Assembly (NCBI RefSeq): GCF_009826975.1
Contig: NZ_WUMO01000011.1
Coordinates: forward strand, 1 to 64,000
Reading direction: 5' to 3'
DNA: 64,000 nt
Source: Flavobacterium sp. HBTb2-11-1
GTDB taxonomy: Bacteria; Bacteroidota; Bacteroidia; Flavobacteriales; Flavobacteriaceae
The notes under the pieces are model-generated. The model was not told the DNA's origin, did not search any database, and was given only the letters and a program-made list of their open reading frames with translations. Shown here piece by piece: positions 53,585 to 62,448 of this stretch; position 1 is the stretch's first letter, and each line of letters starts with the position of its first letter. The translations under genes were made by a program, and so were the position numbers.

Positions 53585-53680
53585 CTTTTGACAATGTAAA
53601 GATGAGCCTAAAATTGGAGCTTAAAAAAGAGCTGCTTAGCGGTTTAACATTGATGTTCTGGGGCTTTACAGAGTTGTAAA
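53585..53680 (-). promoter_or_regulatory. Conserved 93-nt control element upstream of the giant-protein operon
   Basis: Reading the minus strand, a palindrome TTTACAACTCTGTAAA is followed by GCCCCAGAA, ATGTT, a T-rich tract and CATCTTTACATTGTCAAAAG. The same parts in the same order occur at 62851-62946. In both places exactly 93 nt separate the inner edge of the palindrome from the end of the CAAAAG box. CATCTTTA resembles a -7 promoter box. Confidence 0.65.
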
Positions 53681-53762
53681 GAGAGTGGATGGGTAAAATG
53701 AAAGGGCGAGGGGAATTCTAGATTTTAAATAAGAAGTAAATCTGTTTTTTTTGTAAATCAAT

Positions 53763-53804
53763 AAAGCTTAGGGAGCTTGAAAATCAAATTCCCTAATAAG
53801 CTTT
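53763..53804 (-). terminator. Terminator of the 369-residue fibre gene
   Basis: AAAGCTTAGGGA pairs with TCCCTAAtAAGCTTT (one bulge). It lies 10 nt past the stop codon on the minus strand. Confidence 0.65.
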
Positions 53805-53813
53805 AATTATTCT

Positions 53814-54923
53814 TTACAATTTTAAAATTTGCGATGAATAATTGTTAAATCTAGACTCCCATTCAGCATTTTGCCAAAACTGATTCCACTCGTCTTCAAA
53901 GTTAGCTGTAATCATATAGGTCAATGAAAATTCAGCTTCTGAGAACTGTATGCCAGAGTTGTCTCGTTTTGATGTTATATAATATTCTTTATATTTTTCT
54001 GACAATATGTTTCCATGACTATCATAGTTTCTCTCAGGAAATTTAAATGTATTATATTGTAATATTAAAGGGATTTCATGATTTCTAAAAAATGATGGAG
54101 ACATTACATCAGTTACATTTATACTATATAATTTTACAGACTCATCTTTTGTAAATTTGCAGTTATTTCCGTTAAGTAAGACCTCAAATGTAATAGATTT
54201 GGGAGGCGTCATTGAACTATTATTGTAAAAATTAGGTTGGTAAAGATCAATAGTTTTAAATACATACTGAGCGACAGCTGTACTGCCTAACGCTTCAACA
54301 GGTAGAGTTAAATTACGACCAGTACCCGAACTCGAACTTCCATAAAAACTAACTTCTATAGGTTCTTTATATCTCCATGTTGTAGATGTAAAGTTTTGTG
54401 TATCTCTACTATCAAGAATTCGCCAGCGATAAAAGTTTGCTGTGTGATAAAGATTGCCATTTTGATCGCGTTCGAGAGATCCATTTTGACCATACGTTGT
54501 CAAAGTGCCATGTGGGATAACTAATGAAGGAGTATCTTTTGTACCTGGAGCAAACGTAACTTTATTAGTAAAATTCCACATTCCAGAAATTGTCTGTGTC
54601 TGAGACCTAACCCACTGCCACCAGTTAAACAGCTTAGAACGGCTAACTACTTTACTGTCTTCAGAAACAGAAGTATTAATTTGAGTTTCTGCATCAGACG
54701 CAAGATTTACGGTTTTATTATCAATCATATCTTTTAAGACTTTCCCTTGTCTGGCATCGAGTGTTTTACCTTCTGTGGTGCAATCAAGGGCATTGTAACT
54801 TTCAACTTGAAGATTCGTAGCATCGCTAAATTCTAATTCACCATTTTGATTTGTTTTTAAAATTTTGTTTGGCTGATTTGTTTCTAAGTCTGCCACTCTG
54901 ATTCTGTTGTGATTTGTACTCAT
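53814..54923 (-). CDS. Tail-fibre-like protein with the cassette N-terminal module
   Basis: The protein has 369 residues and no signal peptide. The N terminus has NRIRVADLETNQPNKILKTN, then GELEFSD, the module shared with the three 154-residue proteins. Next comes YNALDCTTEGKTLDARQGKVLKDMID, a classic phage tail fibre shaft sequence. The rest is a beta-rich body ending in an aromatic tail (FWQNAEWESRFNNYSS). It is monocistronic, with its own upstream palindrome and downstream terminator. It probably forms part of a fibre or its tip. Confidence 0.72.
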   Translation of the reverse strand: MSTNHNRIRVADLETNQPNKILKTNQNGELEFSDATNLQVESYNALDCTTEGKTLDARQGKVLKDMIDNKTVNLASDAETQINTSVSEDSKVVSRSKLFNWWQWVRSQTQTISGMWNFTNKVTFAPGTKDTPSLVIPHGTLTTYGQNGSLERDQNGNLYHTANFYRWRILDSRDTQNFTSTTWRYKEPIEVSFYGSSSSGTGRNLTLPVEALGSTAVAQYVFKTIDLYQPNFYNNSSMTPPKSITFEVLLNGNNCKFTKDESVKLYSINVTDVMSPSFFRNHEIPLILQYNTFKFPERNYDSHGNILSEKYKEYYITSKRDNSGIQFSEAEFSLTYMITANFEDEWNQFWQNAEWESRFNNYSSQILKL

Positions 54924-55098
54924 TTTTAATTAATTTTTACGGGTTTAAATAATTTATAGGCTTTTAATCGGGCTTATAGGGGATTACCGTAATTCATTCA
55001 GATATATAAGATACTTACAAACAGTTATTGATTTTGGATGATTGGAAGTAATCTGAATGTTTAAAAATTGTTTTAGTGGCGTCACAATAGGTTTTATT

Positions 55099-55114
55099 TT
55101 ACAGAGCTGTAAAA
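55099..55114. promoter_or_regulatory. Third copy of the palindromic site, upstream of the 369-residue gene
   Basis: TTTACAGAGCTGTAAA is a perfect palindrome and the best-conserved form of the site also found at 53664-53680 and 62931-62946. A possible -7 region (TAACTGTTTG on the minus strand) lies about the same distance downstream as in the other two copies, although the sequence between is not conserved. Confidence 0.55.
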
Positions 55115-55163
55115 CAAAGAAATAAGTTTTCTATTGGTTTAGATATAGCCAATAGCAGAGTAG

Positions 55164-55187
55164 GGAAACTTAAAATTTTAAGTTTCC
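55164..55187. repeat. Perfect 24-bp palindrome in the fibre/toxin gap
   Basis: GGAAACTTAAAA is followed directly by its reverse complement, with no loop. With the nearby inverted repeat CTATTGG/CCAATAG (55131-55155) it lies in the 436-nt gene-free gap. A loop-free palindrome suits a dimeric DNA-binding protein or a cruciform better than a terminator. Confidence 0.6.
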
Positions 55188-55251
55188 AGCATTTTTAAAA
55201 TGTATTTTTTTTGGAGTTTAAGAGATTTGGTTTTCTCTTTTGATTTTAAAA

Positions 55252-55280
55252 CAACTCAAAGATTTTTTGTCTTTGAGTTG
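55252..55280 (-). terminator. Terminator of the lysis/toxin operon
   Basis: CAACTCAAAGA (55252-55262) pairs with TCTTTGAGTTG (55270-55280), an 11-bp stem. On the minus strand it lies about 80 nt past the last gene and is followed by TTTTAAAA. Confidence 0.75.
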
Positions 55281-55359
55281 TTGTTATTTTTTGTAAATCT
55301 ATTTTTAGGACAAGATAGAGATCAAGTCAATCTTTGCGGGCACGGGTTGCAAATCCGCG

Positions 55360-55890
55360 CTATCGGAAAAGTAATTTAAATAATTTAGAAGTTAGACTTA
55401 ATTTATAAAGATTATGTCCAGGGCCTTCTAAAGAATTCCAAGAAATTATGAAAAACAACAAAACAGCTGGCAAGCTACAAACTAAAATATAGGTTTGTAA
55501 ATTTAATTTAGGTTTTCCTATCTTTTCGATAAAATCTGCTTCCCAACTTTTGTAATACAGTATAGAGTAAAATCCAGACAAACTGATTGTAAAAGCTCCC
55601 AATATGGAAAGAGGTATTAATCCGATAGTGATGTTTAATAATGGTATAATAATCAAGAAAGAAATTAAGAACACTACAAATAAAGATAACGAAATAATGA
55701 ATGCTAGTCTATTTTGTTTTGGATAAGTTTTTAGTTTATACTCTAAAATCTTGTTTTTAGCTTCTTCAATTTGTTTATCAAATTTATCTAAACTAATTTC
55801 TTGTCGCCCTAAGAACTTTTCAATTTCATAATCATCATAGCCATTATTTATTTTGTCAATGATAACTTCTATAATTCTTTCATTTTCCAT
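55360..55890 (-). CDS. Small membrane protein with three predicted segments, unknown
   Basis: The protein has 176 residues. A charged N-terminal part of about 65 residues is followed by three hydrophobic segments: LAFIISLSLFVVFLISFLIII, ITIGLIPLSILGAFTISLSGFYSI and LQTYILVCSLPAVLLFFIIS. I do not recognise the family. It is the last gene of the lysis/toxin operon, 35 nt after the putative immunity gene, and is as AT-rich as that gene. It could be an accessory immunity protein or a passenger gene. Confidence 0.6.
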   Translation of the reverse strand: MENERIIEVIIDKINNGYDDYEIEKFLGRQEISLDKFDKQIEEAKNKILEYKLKTYPKQNRLAFIISLSLFVVFLISFLIIIPLLNITIGLIPLSILGAFTISLSGFYSILYYKSWEADFIEKIGKPKLNLQTYILVCSLPAVLLFFIISWNSLEGPGHNLYKLSLTSKLFKLLFR

Positions 55891-55925
55891 TATTGTAATA
55901 TTAAAATTATGTTATTAAAGATACT

Positions 55926-56282
55926 TTAAACTCTAGATCCATCTAATGGAGGAGTTAATAAAAAATCTCTCCAGCCAATTAATATTTCTTTAAATTCTTG
56001 TAAAGGAATTATTTCAATAACATTCGCAACATCTTCGTCCATTACTTCAACACCATTTGGTGTAATAAATGCTACATCATAACCACTGCTAACATCAGGA
56101 TCTTCTTCTATTGAAATAAAATTACCATTGATAGTAGTATTTACCATATCAATATATTTATTGAGAACTTCAATATCTCTGATTGATTGAACATGTCCAA
56201 TACCACCAGTAGCTATTTTGTATATTTTACCGTCAATTATTTTATTGAAAAATTTTATATTTTTATTGTCTAACGAATTCAT
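55926..56282 (-). CDS. Putative immunity protein for the EndoU-type toxin
   Basis: This is a 118-residue soluble protein with a mixed alpha/beta pattern and an acidic middle (ISIEEDPDVSSGYDVAFITPNGVEVMDEDVANVIEIIPL). It has no signal peptide. Its start codon is 2 nt after the stop codon of the toxin-like gene, the usual place for an immunity gene in polymorphic toxin systems. I do not recognise the family, so the call rests on position, size and acidity. Confidence 0.55.
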   Translation of the reverse strand: MNSLDNKNIKFFNKIIDGKIYKIATGGIGHVQSIRDIEVLNKYIDMVNTTINGNFISIEEDPDVSSGYDVAFITPNGVEVMDEDVANVIEIIPLQEFKEILIGWRDFLLTPPLDGSRV

Positions 56283-56284
56283 AA

Positions 56285-59248
56285 TTATAATTTTTTAAAA
56301 TTTTTATCTAAACTAGGATAAATACTTATTATTTGATTTGTTTTATGTTTTAGAGCTATTTCGATTTCTTTACCATCACTTGCAAAACCATGATAAATAT
56401 CTTTGATTGAACCATCACGATTATATTCAATATTTGTAAATTTTTTATTTGAAAATGCTAAAGACATTTCTTCATTTATACGTTGAATGTTTTCACTAGG
56501 ATTGTTACTAAATTTTCTCCAAAATGTTGATGCATTATCTTTTACTTTCCATGGAGAAGGCGGTCTGCCACCAGTCCAACCAAAATCAGACATATTTCGT
56601 TGAATCTTGCCATGTTTATATCCTTTAGGATGGGTTAAAACAGCATCTTCATTAGCCCATCTCCATTTTATTCCATCAATTAAATCTATATTATGTGCAC
56701 CCGTTACCCAAGGCCTACTACGGCTAATTCCTCCATGGCCTATATGGATGTGTTCTAAAATTTTGTTATTATTTCTTATTAAATGAAAGCTTTTTAAAAA
56801 CTCATATGTTCTATGATCTTTCAAAAATTGTATTTCATTTTTCCAAACATCAACCCAAGTATAAAATTCTGCTTGACCATTTACAATTCTTGAATGTCGG
56901 AAATTCATTTCTGTCCATTTTGCCTCTTCTTTTAAATTATAAAAATAAGTAAAAAAATCATACTTCTCTTTTTGCGTAAAAGTACTAAATTGAGATAAAA
57001 TGTTATCGTTTGCGTAAGAAGGTAAATTATTTAGTTTTAACTGCATCAAATTTATCAAATCTTCTATATCACAAATAGATTTAATAGCATTCATAGTGTC
57101 TGGGCTTAACCCATGACTTTTTCCTAATGTTAACAATTTAGCCTCTTGCTCAACAACATCAGTTGCTGCATTAATAAGCTTTTTCTTCATAATTGGGTCA
57201 GTCCCTAGTGATACTATTGTAAGGACATCAAATAGAATACTTACTTTATTTGTAAATTCTTTTACATCAAGATCAGTTGTTGTATTATTAGAATAGTTGT
57301 TTATAGCAGATAAATTATCTGCTGTAAACTGTACAGTAGTATTTACGCCTTCTACTGCTTTCCAAAACAATACAGTTTCTGAAGCTGTCGCAGTTCCTGT
57401 CCAAACAGATCGGGCTTTAGATAAATAGCCAAAATATTTTAAATCATTCAAGGCACCTGCACCTGTTAAGTTTAAAGCAATTTCAGCTACTAAAACAAGG
57501 CTAAAATCTAACTTTTTTAACTCGCTGTAGTCTTGCAAATAATATAAGAAGAACACAGGGATATTAGGAAAAGGATCGTTTAAGTTAACACCTGTTTCAG
57601 GATCTTCAAAAGTTTCGACTAAATCTAAATCAGGTTTAAAGCCTATAATTGAAATAGGTTGATATAGTTCATATGTGCCATACAATGACGTATAAGTATT
57701 AGTATGAAAATTATTTTCTTTTGAAGAGTTTTCTATCGTGTAAGTTGTCTGTTTTTGATGTATTTTTATTTTTTTTCCCTCAAGATCACCTAATATGTAA
57801 TCAACACCTGTTGTTCTCATATATTGATCTGTAGAGCTACTACTAGAAGCATTATAAACTAATAATGCAGGGGAAGTTTCTGGATTATAGTAAGCAGTTA
57901 AGGAACTTGAACTACCATTTTCAGTAATTAGTTTCATATAATACGACTCAGGATATATTCCAAAAACATTAGCTGGTAATGTGTAAGATGGATCAGCATA
58001 TTTTGGATTGTACGTTGAAGATTTCCATATTTTATATAACAACAGAATAAATTTTTTCCTGTTGTCAGTAGTTTTTAGAAAGCCAACAACATATTCTAAA
58101 GGACCTATCGTATATCTACTAATTCTGTCATCATCAATTTTTGAATATAATATTTCGAAGAGAGTTTGTTTAGTATCAAATGTTTTTGTCTGCTTATAAG
58201 CATTTGGTACTTGGTAAATTTGTATTTGCATTAATGCGTATAGTAAATCATTCCTCTCTGCTGCAGTTACCGAATTAAAAGTGAAAGATTCTATTATTTT
58301 TAAAGCTAATTGCTCTCCATTATTACTTTCTGTCAAATATTGACTAAAACCACTTATGTTTTTTAATAATTCAATTTTATCATTTGTTGGAACAGTAGAC
58401 AAAGCTTCGGCTGATAAACACCGTGCCAGCCAATAAAATTTTTCTTTGTTGGGAGCTTTTTTAATTAGAATTTGATTAGTATAGAAACCGTTATAGAAAT
58501 TAGTTAAGTTTCTTAAATAGTCTTCTAAAACCACAACAGTTGGATTTGCAAAAATAGGTTGCGTGCTCCATTCAGATTTTTGACTATTTATATATTGACC
58601 AAAATCAGTGTTAGTGTCTAATTCGATTAAATTAAACATTTTTTCTATTGAGTTTATTAGAATACCAATTTTGGCAAATAAAAAAGCCTTTAATTGTTTA
58701 TCGTTTGTGTCACTAAGTGGAGTTACAAATAATCCAATTTTATGATTATAAAACTGCATGGCAGTATCGCTCAATTGAACATTTACTCCTTCAATAGGAT
58801 CTGGAACCACTCCGTTTGGAATTTTAATTTGCCAAGTCCCATAATCAACAATTGGAACATTTGGTTGGTATGTCCATTTATATGTTTCAATTTTACAGAA
58901 ATCAATATATGGTGAAGCAACTTTTAGTTTTTTTACATTTATTTCATCGCCTGCAGTGGCAGGTTTAAAGGTATAGCGATGTTCTTTTAATTGGTAAAGT
59001 TTGTTTTTATCAGTAAGGTATTCCAAGAAGAATTGTTCTTCGTAAAACCCACCGACCACATCTTTACTTACTTGACCTACTTGATCTTCTTCTCGAAAAT
59101 CAGTTACCAATGTCTCTTTGAACTTTTTGGTGACCCCATTTATAACAGTTTCAAACGAATTTAAAAAACCGTATATAGTATATTTTGGATTTATTAAACC
59201 AGTTAGTTTAACAACATTTCCAGATTTTAAAATTGCTGCCTGTTCCAT
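56285..59248 (-). CDS. Toxin-like protein with C-terminal EndoU-type nuclease domain
   Basis: The protein has 987 residues and no signal peptide. Residues 1 to about 815 are unrecognised. The C-terminal 150-170 residues fit bacterial EndoU nucleases of polymorphic toxins. They have EHIHIG (H833, H835) and GAHN (H852) in place of the HI.hG...GHH pattern, ASTFWRKFS near 906-914 in place of STFFPKSWS, and a final GFASDGKEIEIALKHKTNQIISIYP ending with the Y-P pair at 977-978. EndoU toxins cleave RNA. A putative immunity gene follows 2 nt later. The gene overlaps the upstream 730-residue gene by one base (TAATG), so translation is coupled. The C-terminal part is AT-rich, as expected for exchangeable toxin tips. 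Confidence 0.65.
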   Translation of the reverse strand: MEQAAILKSGNVVKLTGLINPKYTIYGFLNSFETVINGVTKKFKETLVTDFREEDQVGQVSKDVVGGFYEEQFFLEYLTDKNKLYQLKEHRYTFKPATAGDEINVKKLKVASPYIDFCKIETYKWTYQPNVPIVDYGTWQIKIPNGVVPDPIEGVNVQLSDTAMQFYNHKIGLFVTPLSDTNDKQLKAFLFAKIGILINSIEKMFNLIELDTNTDFGQYINSQKSEWSTQPIFANPTVVVLEDYLRNLTNFYNGFYTNQILIKKAPNKEKFYWLARCLSAEALSTVPTNDKIELLKNISGFSQYLTESNNGEQLALKIIESFTFNSVTAAERNDLLYALMQIQIYQVPNAYKQTKTFDTKQTLFEILYSKIDDDRISRYTIGPLEYVVGFLKTTDNRKKFILLLYKIWKSSTYNPKYADPSYTLPANVFGIYPESYYMKLITENGSSSSLTAYYNPETSPALLVYNASSSSSTDQYMRTTGVDYILGDLEGKKIKIHQKQTTYTIENSSKENNFHTNTYTSLYGTYELYQPISIIGFKPDLDLVETFEDPETGVNLNDPFPNIPVFFLYYLQDYSELKKLDFSLVLVAEIALNLTGAGALNDLKYFGYLSKARSVWTGTATASETVLFWKAVEGVNTTVQFTADNLSAINNYSNNTTTDLDVKEFTNKVSILFDVLTIVSLGTDPIMKKKLINAATDVVEQEAKLLTLGKSHGLSPDTMNAIKSICDIEDLINLMQLKLNNLPSYANDNILSQFSTFTQKEKYDFFTYFYNLKEEAKWTEMNFRHSRIVNGQAEFYTWVDVWKNEIQFLKDHRTYEFLKSFHLIRNNNKILEHIHIGHGGISRSRPWVTGAHNIDLIDGIKWRWANEDAVLTHPKGYKHGKIQRNMSDFGWTGGRPPSPWKVKDNASTFWRKFSNNPSENIQRINEEMSLAFSNKKFTNIEYNRDGSIKDIYHGFASDGKEIEIALKHKTNQIISIYPSLDKNFKKL

Positions 59249-61440
59249 TATAAAGATAAATCTAAATCTAACATTAATTCGTTTTTCGGGTTCTCTTTTA
59301 CATACTCGCTATATCCTTTACTAAAATGATATCTCCTATCAATAGAATAAACAAAAACAGGATTGTCTATTTGTTCTTTCAACTCATTGTCGCCTTCAGC
59401 ATTTTCAGCCACAACCCCAACTCTATATTTTTGATATTTAATATCTTCAGGAGAAATCAATTCACTTTCATCCTCAAAAAGGTCAATCAAAAACAATCGA
59501 GGATTTTTCATATCACTAGAAATCAAACCTTTTATGGTTTCATTTTCGGTTTTGGTTAATCCTAAAATAATTTTGTTGGGTGTAGAGCCATCAAGTGTTT
59601 TTAATTCTAGTCCTGTAATAGTTTGTGTACTGTCTGTAAACACTTTTAAATTGTAGTAATAAGGATCAGGCAGCTCGTATGTTTTACTTTTAGTTACTGC
59701 ACCACTGGCAGAAGCTGTAGTTTTAGTGTCAGGTGTAGTGCTTCCAGTTGCAGAAACAGCATTGTTCATGACATCTATAGCTTCTGTGATATAAGTTACT
59801 CGAGCAACAGTAGGTGTTTCTTCAATTCCAGTTTCAATAATATCGTTAACTGTTACTGTTTGTGCAATAGAAATTCCCTGTTGTTTTTTATCATAAAACT
59901 CATTGATAAGATTTAGTTTTTCAGAAGTCATTCTGGAATAACTTTGATCAGTGCCTAATTTTAATAAAGGTTGTGCCTTAATTAAATTAAAAACATCATC
60001 AAAAAAGTTGGCAACACCATTTACGACTATATGATTTCCGTTTTCGTCTTCTTCTTCACGAATTTTATACGTATTCACTTTTCCCTGATAAATCAAAAGA
60101 CTTAATGCGGCAATGTTTTTACCTTCAACAGCAGGAGTTGTTAATTGTACTGTAGAGGTTAACTCACTATAATTTCCTTCTTCATCAGGAGGTAATCGTA
60201 GTCCGTCAGCATTAATAAAATTGTCTTTTTGTGCATTGGCAACTTTACCAATTTGTCCATAAAAAGCAGTGTTGTTATTGTTGTCGGTTGGAAATTGTAA
60301 GTATAGATTATTTGTCGTGACCGTATTGGCCTGTTCTTGATTGTTAATTAAAACAGGCCATCCAGAAGTGCTATAAGTTACGGCTGTCATAGGGACTTCA
60401 TTGGTTGCCGTATCTTTCAGCAATCCTGTTTTTAGGTTTTCAGAGCCTTCACCAATTTTATAGTTTTTGTAAAAATCGTAACTGCGTGTACGATCGCTTT
60501 GAATATAGACATACCAATTGTTTTTGGTTGAAAAATTAGTTAGCAAATCACTAAAAATAGCAGTCCCTTTTTTCTCCGTTTTTTCTCCAAATGCTGTTGC
60601 TGTAACAATTCCATTTTCAGCATGAGAGCCATAAAAAGCAGCAATATCAATAAATTGAGTGCTTTGCTCACGCACTAGTTTTTGTTTAAAGGGAGTGTCA
60701 CCAGTTACTGTAATCTCTGCGAAAGGTTTGCGGGCATAGGCTAAATCGAAAGCAAACTCATGAGCATCGTCAATTTTGTAATCGCCGTAATTTAGAACAA
60801 CATCAATTCCGCATACTCCTCCAGCAAAATTTCCTAATGATTTTCCAATGTCGATAAGAGGCAATTCGAAATCGTCTTTTTCGTCAAAAGTATCGCCGGC
60901 TGCAACAAATTTTGATTCTTTGAAAAAGAAGTCAGAAAGCGGGATTGCTAAGGTTCCATTAGTGGCATCATCCTCTTTTTCTTTCTCATAGCCAATAAAT
61001 TTAGCGGTGAAAGGAGGAACGTCAATAGGTGTAATTGTTTCGCCTTCTTTTTTTACACGCCCTTCATGAAAAGCGTTGAAATCGATGTTTATCTTGTCAA
61101 TAAAATCAGAATACGATCCTTCATTCTTCTTAACTAAAGGCTCTGCATCATCAGTAAAAAAGTCACTTTTTTGCAAACCTCTGTAAATGAAATATTTGAT
61201 GTTTAGTCCAGGAAAAGGCTGGTTGTAAGGACGAAGAATTAGATTCACTTTATCAGGATTGCCAGTTTGAGGCTGAACCAAAACAACTCCTTTGCAGATC
61301 GCAAAGGCTTTTTTGGGAACGTCTAAAGTAAATCGAGAAGTGAGGTTGAAAACAGTTTCAGATTGAGGTCCAAAGTCTTGACCTGACAGCTGCGCGGGAA
61401 AACCTCCCGACTCTATAAAAAAATGGGATTTTGCGGACAT
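59248..61440 (-). CDS. 730-residue unknown protein coupled to the toxin gene
   Basis: I do not recognise the family. The start is MSAKSHFFIESGGFPAQLSG, with no signal peptide or membrane segment, and the protein is beta-rich with many acidic loops. Notable segments are KAFAICKGVVLVQPQTGNPDKVNLILRPY, WYVYIQSDRTRSYDFYKNYK and a Ser/Thr/Ala linker near residues 560-590, then VYSIDRRYHFSKGYSEYV at the end. It sits between the lysis cassette and the toxin-like gene, with a TAATG overlap to the latter. It may be a carrier, loading or structural partner of that protein. Confidence 0.55.
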   Translation of the reverse strand: MSAKSHFFIESGGFPAQLSGQDFGPQSETVFNLTSRFTLDVPKKAFAICKGVVLVQPQTGNPDKVNLILRPYNQPFPGLNIKYFIYRGLQKSDFFTDDAEPLVKKNEGSYSDFIDKINIDFNAFHEGRVKKEGETITPIDVPPFTAKFIGYEKEKEDDATNGTLAIPLSDFFFKESKFVAAGDTFDEKDDFELPLIDIGKSLGNFAGGVCGIDVVLNYGDYKIDDAHEFAFDLAYARKPFAEITVTGDTPFKQKLVREQSTQFIDIAAFYGSHAENGIVTATAFGEKTEKKGTAIFSDLLTNFSTKNNWYVYIQSDRTRSYDFYKNYKIGEGSENLKTGLLKDTATNEVPMTAVTYSTSGWPVLINNQEQANTVTTNNLYLQFPTDNNNNTAFYGQIGKVANAQKDNFINADGLRLPPDEEGNYSELTSTVQLTTPAVEGKNIAALSLLIYQGKVNTYKIREEEDENGNHIVVNGVANFFDDVFNLIKAQPLLKLGTDQSYSRMTSEKLNLINEFYDKKQQGISIAQTVTVNDIIETGIEETPTVARVTYITEAIDVMNNAVSATGSTTPDTKTTASASGAVTKSKTYELPDPYYYNLKVFTDSTQTITGLELKTLDGSTPNKIILGLTKTENETIKGLISSDMKNPRLFLIDLFEDESELISPEDIKYQKYRVGVVAENAEGDNELKEQIDNPVFVYSIDRRYHFSKGYSEYVKENPKNELMLDLDLSL

Positions 61441-61466
61441 ATTTTAAGTATTAGTAATAAAAGTTT

Positions 61467-61967
61467 TTATTTAAACCATTCAGATTTATAGGTTTTGTAC
61501 AAGAATCTTCCAATCAGGAAAAGCAGGATAAGTAGTAGCAATCTTCCTAACCAGATTTGGACTTTCTGCCAAAAAGTGAGATAGTTGGTAAACTTGGTAA
61601 TTGTGATTGTTTTCTCTTGAACATCTTTAACCTGTTTCGATTTCCAATGGGCATAGAGTTCTTGTTCTTTGAGTTCGCAGTCTATGTTGAGTTTGTTGTT
61701 CTCAAGACGAACCTTTGGGCTTTTTAATGTACGCCCTGGTTCGGCCTGAATAACATTTTTAAGAATTACTTTTCCGTTAAGGCATTCTAATAATGCATTG
61801 TAAGAACTGCTGTCTTTTGAAATTTTAAAGATGGTATCGTGTAAAGTTTCTGTAATGGTTATGGTCTGAATTTTGTTTTCATTTTGTACCGGTTTCGGAC
61901 TTCGGCATGAAATCATGATCAGGATAATGAAAAGAGAAAAAACAAGATATTTTAGTTTTTTTGTCAT
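61467..61967 (-). CDS. Putative unimolecular spanin (lipoprotein with C-terminal membrane anchor)
   Basis: The protein has 166 residues. The N terminus is a lipoprotein signal (YLVFSLFIILIMISC, lipobox Cys near residue 21). A periplasmic part of about 115 residues follows, then a C-terminal membrane segment WLGRLLLLILLFLIGRFLY with positive residues after it. An outer-membrane lipid anchor plus an inner-membrane C-terminal helix in one chain is the layout of u-spanins, which fuse the two membranes in the last step of phage lysis. It follows the endolysin-like gene by 28 nt. It has no sequence match that I recognise, so the call rests on topology and context. Confidence 0.6.
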   Translation of the reverse strand: MTKKLKYLVFSLFIILIMISCRSPKPVQNENKIQTITITETLHDTIFKISKDSSSYNALLECLNGKVILKNVIQAEPGRTLKSPKVRLENNKLNIDCELKEQELYAHWKSKQVKDVQEKTITITKFTNYLTFWQKVQIWLGRLLLLILLFLIGRFLYKTYKSEWFK

Positions 61968-61995
61968 AATTAAAATTGGTTTTTAAGTTTTGGTT

Positions 61996-62448
61996 TTAGA
62001 GGCGTAAAAAGCCTTTAACGGTTTTTATGTCACGTTTTCTTCTGGCCACTTTATAGCCTTCGCGTCCGCCAGAATCATTGGTGTTTCCTTCAATGGTATA
62101 AATCGTATTTCCGACAATTTTTTCGACAAATCCGGCGTGACCAGTACCGTTATTAAAGTCTAGAATGAAAACATCCCCAGGCTGAGGTGTCTTTTTAATT
62201 AAAAGCGGTCTTGAGTTGTATTGATCCAAAACACCTCCCGTTTTCTTTAAAGGATTCTTAGCGTTCATTTGGGCAGCGGCGTTTTGTGTGCACCAATAAA
62301 TAAAAGCCATGCACCAGGCGTATCCTTTACCAAGTCCGACGCTTCGTAGATAAATTTCGACTTCAGGGCCTGAATTGCTGTTTCTTGGTATTTCTTCGAC
62401 ACCAATCTGTGCCGTTGCGATTTCGATCGTTTTTTGAGCTAGTGTCAT
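61996..62448 (-). CDS. CHAP-domain endolysin-like peptidoglycan hydrolase
   Basis: The protein has 150 residues. The CHAP/NlpC-P60-like signature has the catalytic Cys in GLGKGYAWCMAFIYWC and the His in GTGHAGFVEKIVGNTIYTIEGNTND. The acidic or polar third residue lies in the IEGNTN stretch. It lacks a signal peptide, as endolysins that depend on a holin do. It cuts peptide bonds in peptidoglycan. Its ATG overlaps the stop codon of the holin-like gene by 4 nt (ATGA). Small CHAP proteins of this kind are common in Bacteroidota prophages. Confidence 0.85.
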   Translation of the reverse strand: MTLAQKTIEIATAQIGVEEIPRNSNSGPEVEIYLRSVGLGKGYAWCMAFIYWCTQNAAAQMNAKNPLKKTGGVLDQYNSRPLLIKKTPQPGDVFILDFNNGTGHAGFVEKIVGNTIYTIEGNTNDSGGREGYKVARRKRDIKTVKGFLRL

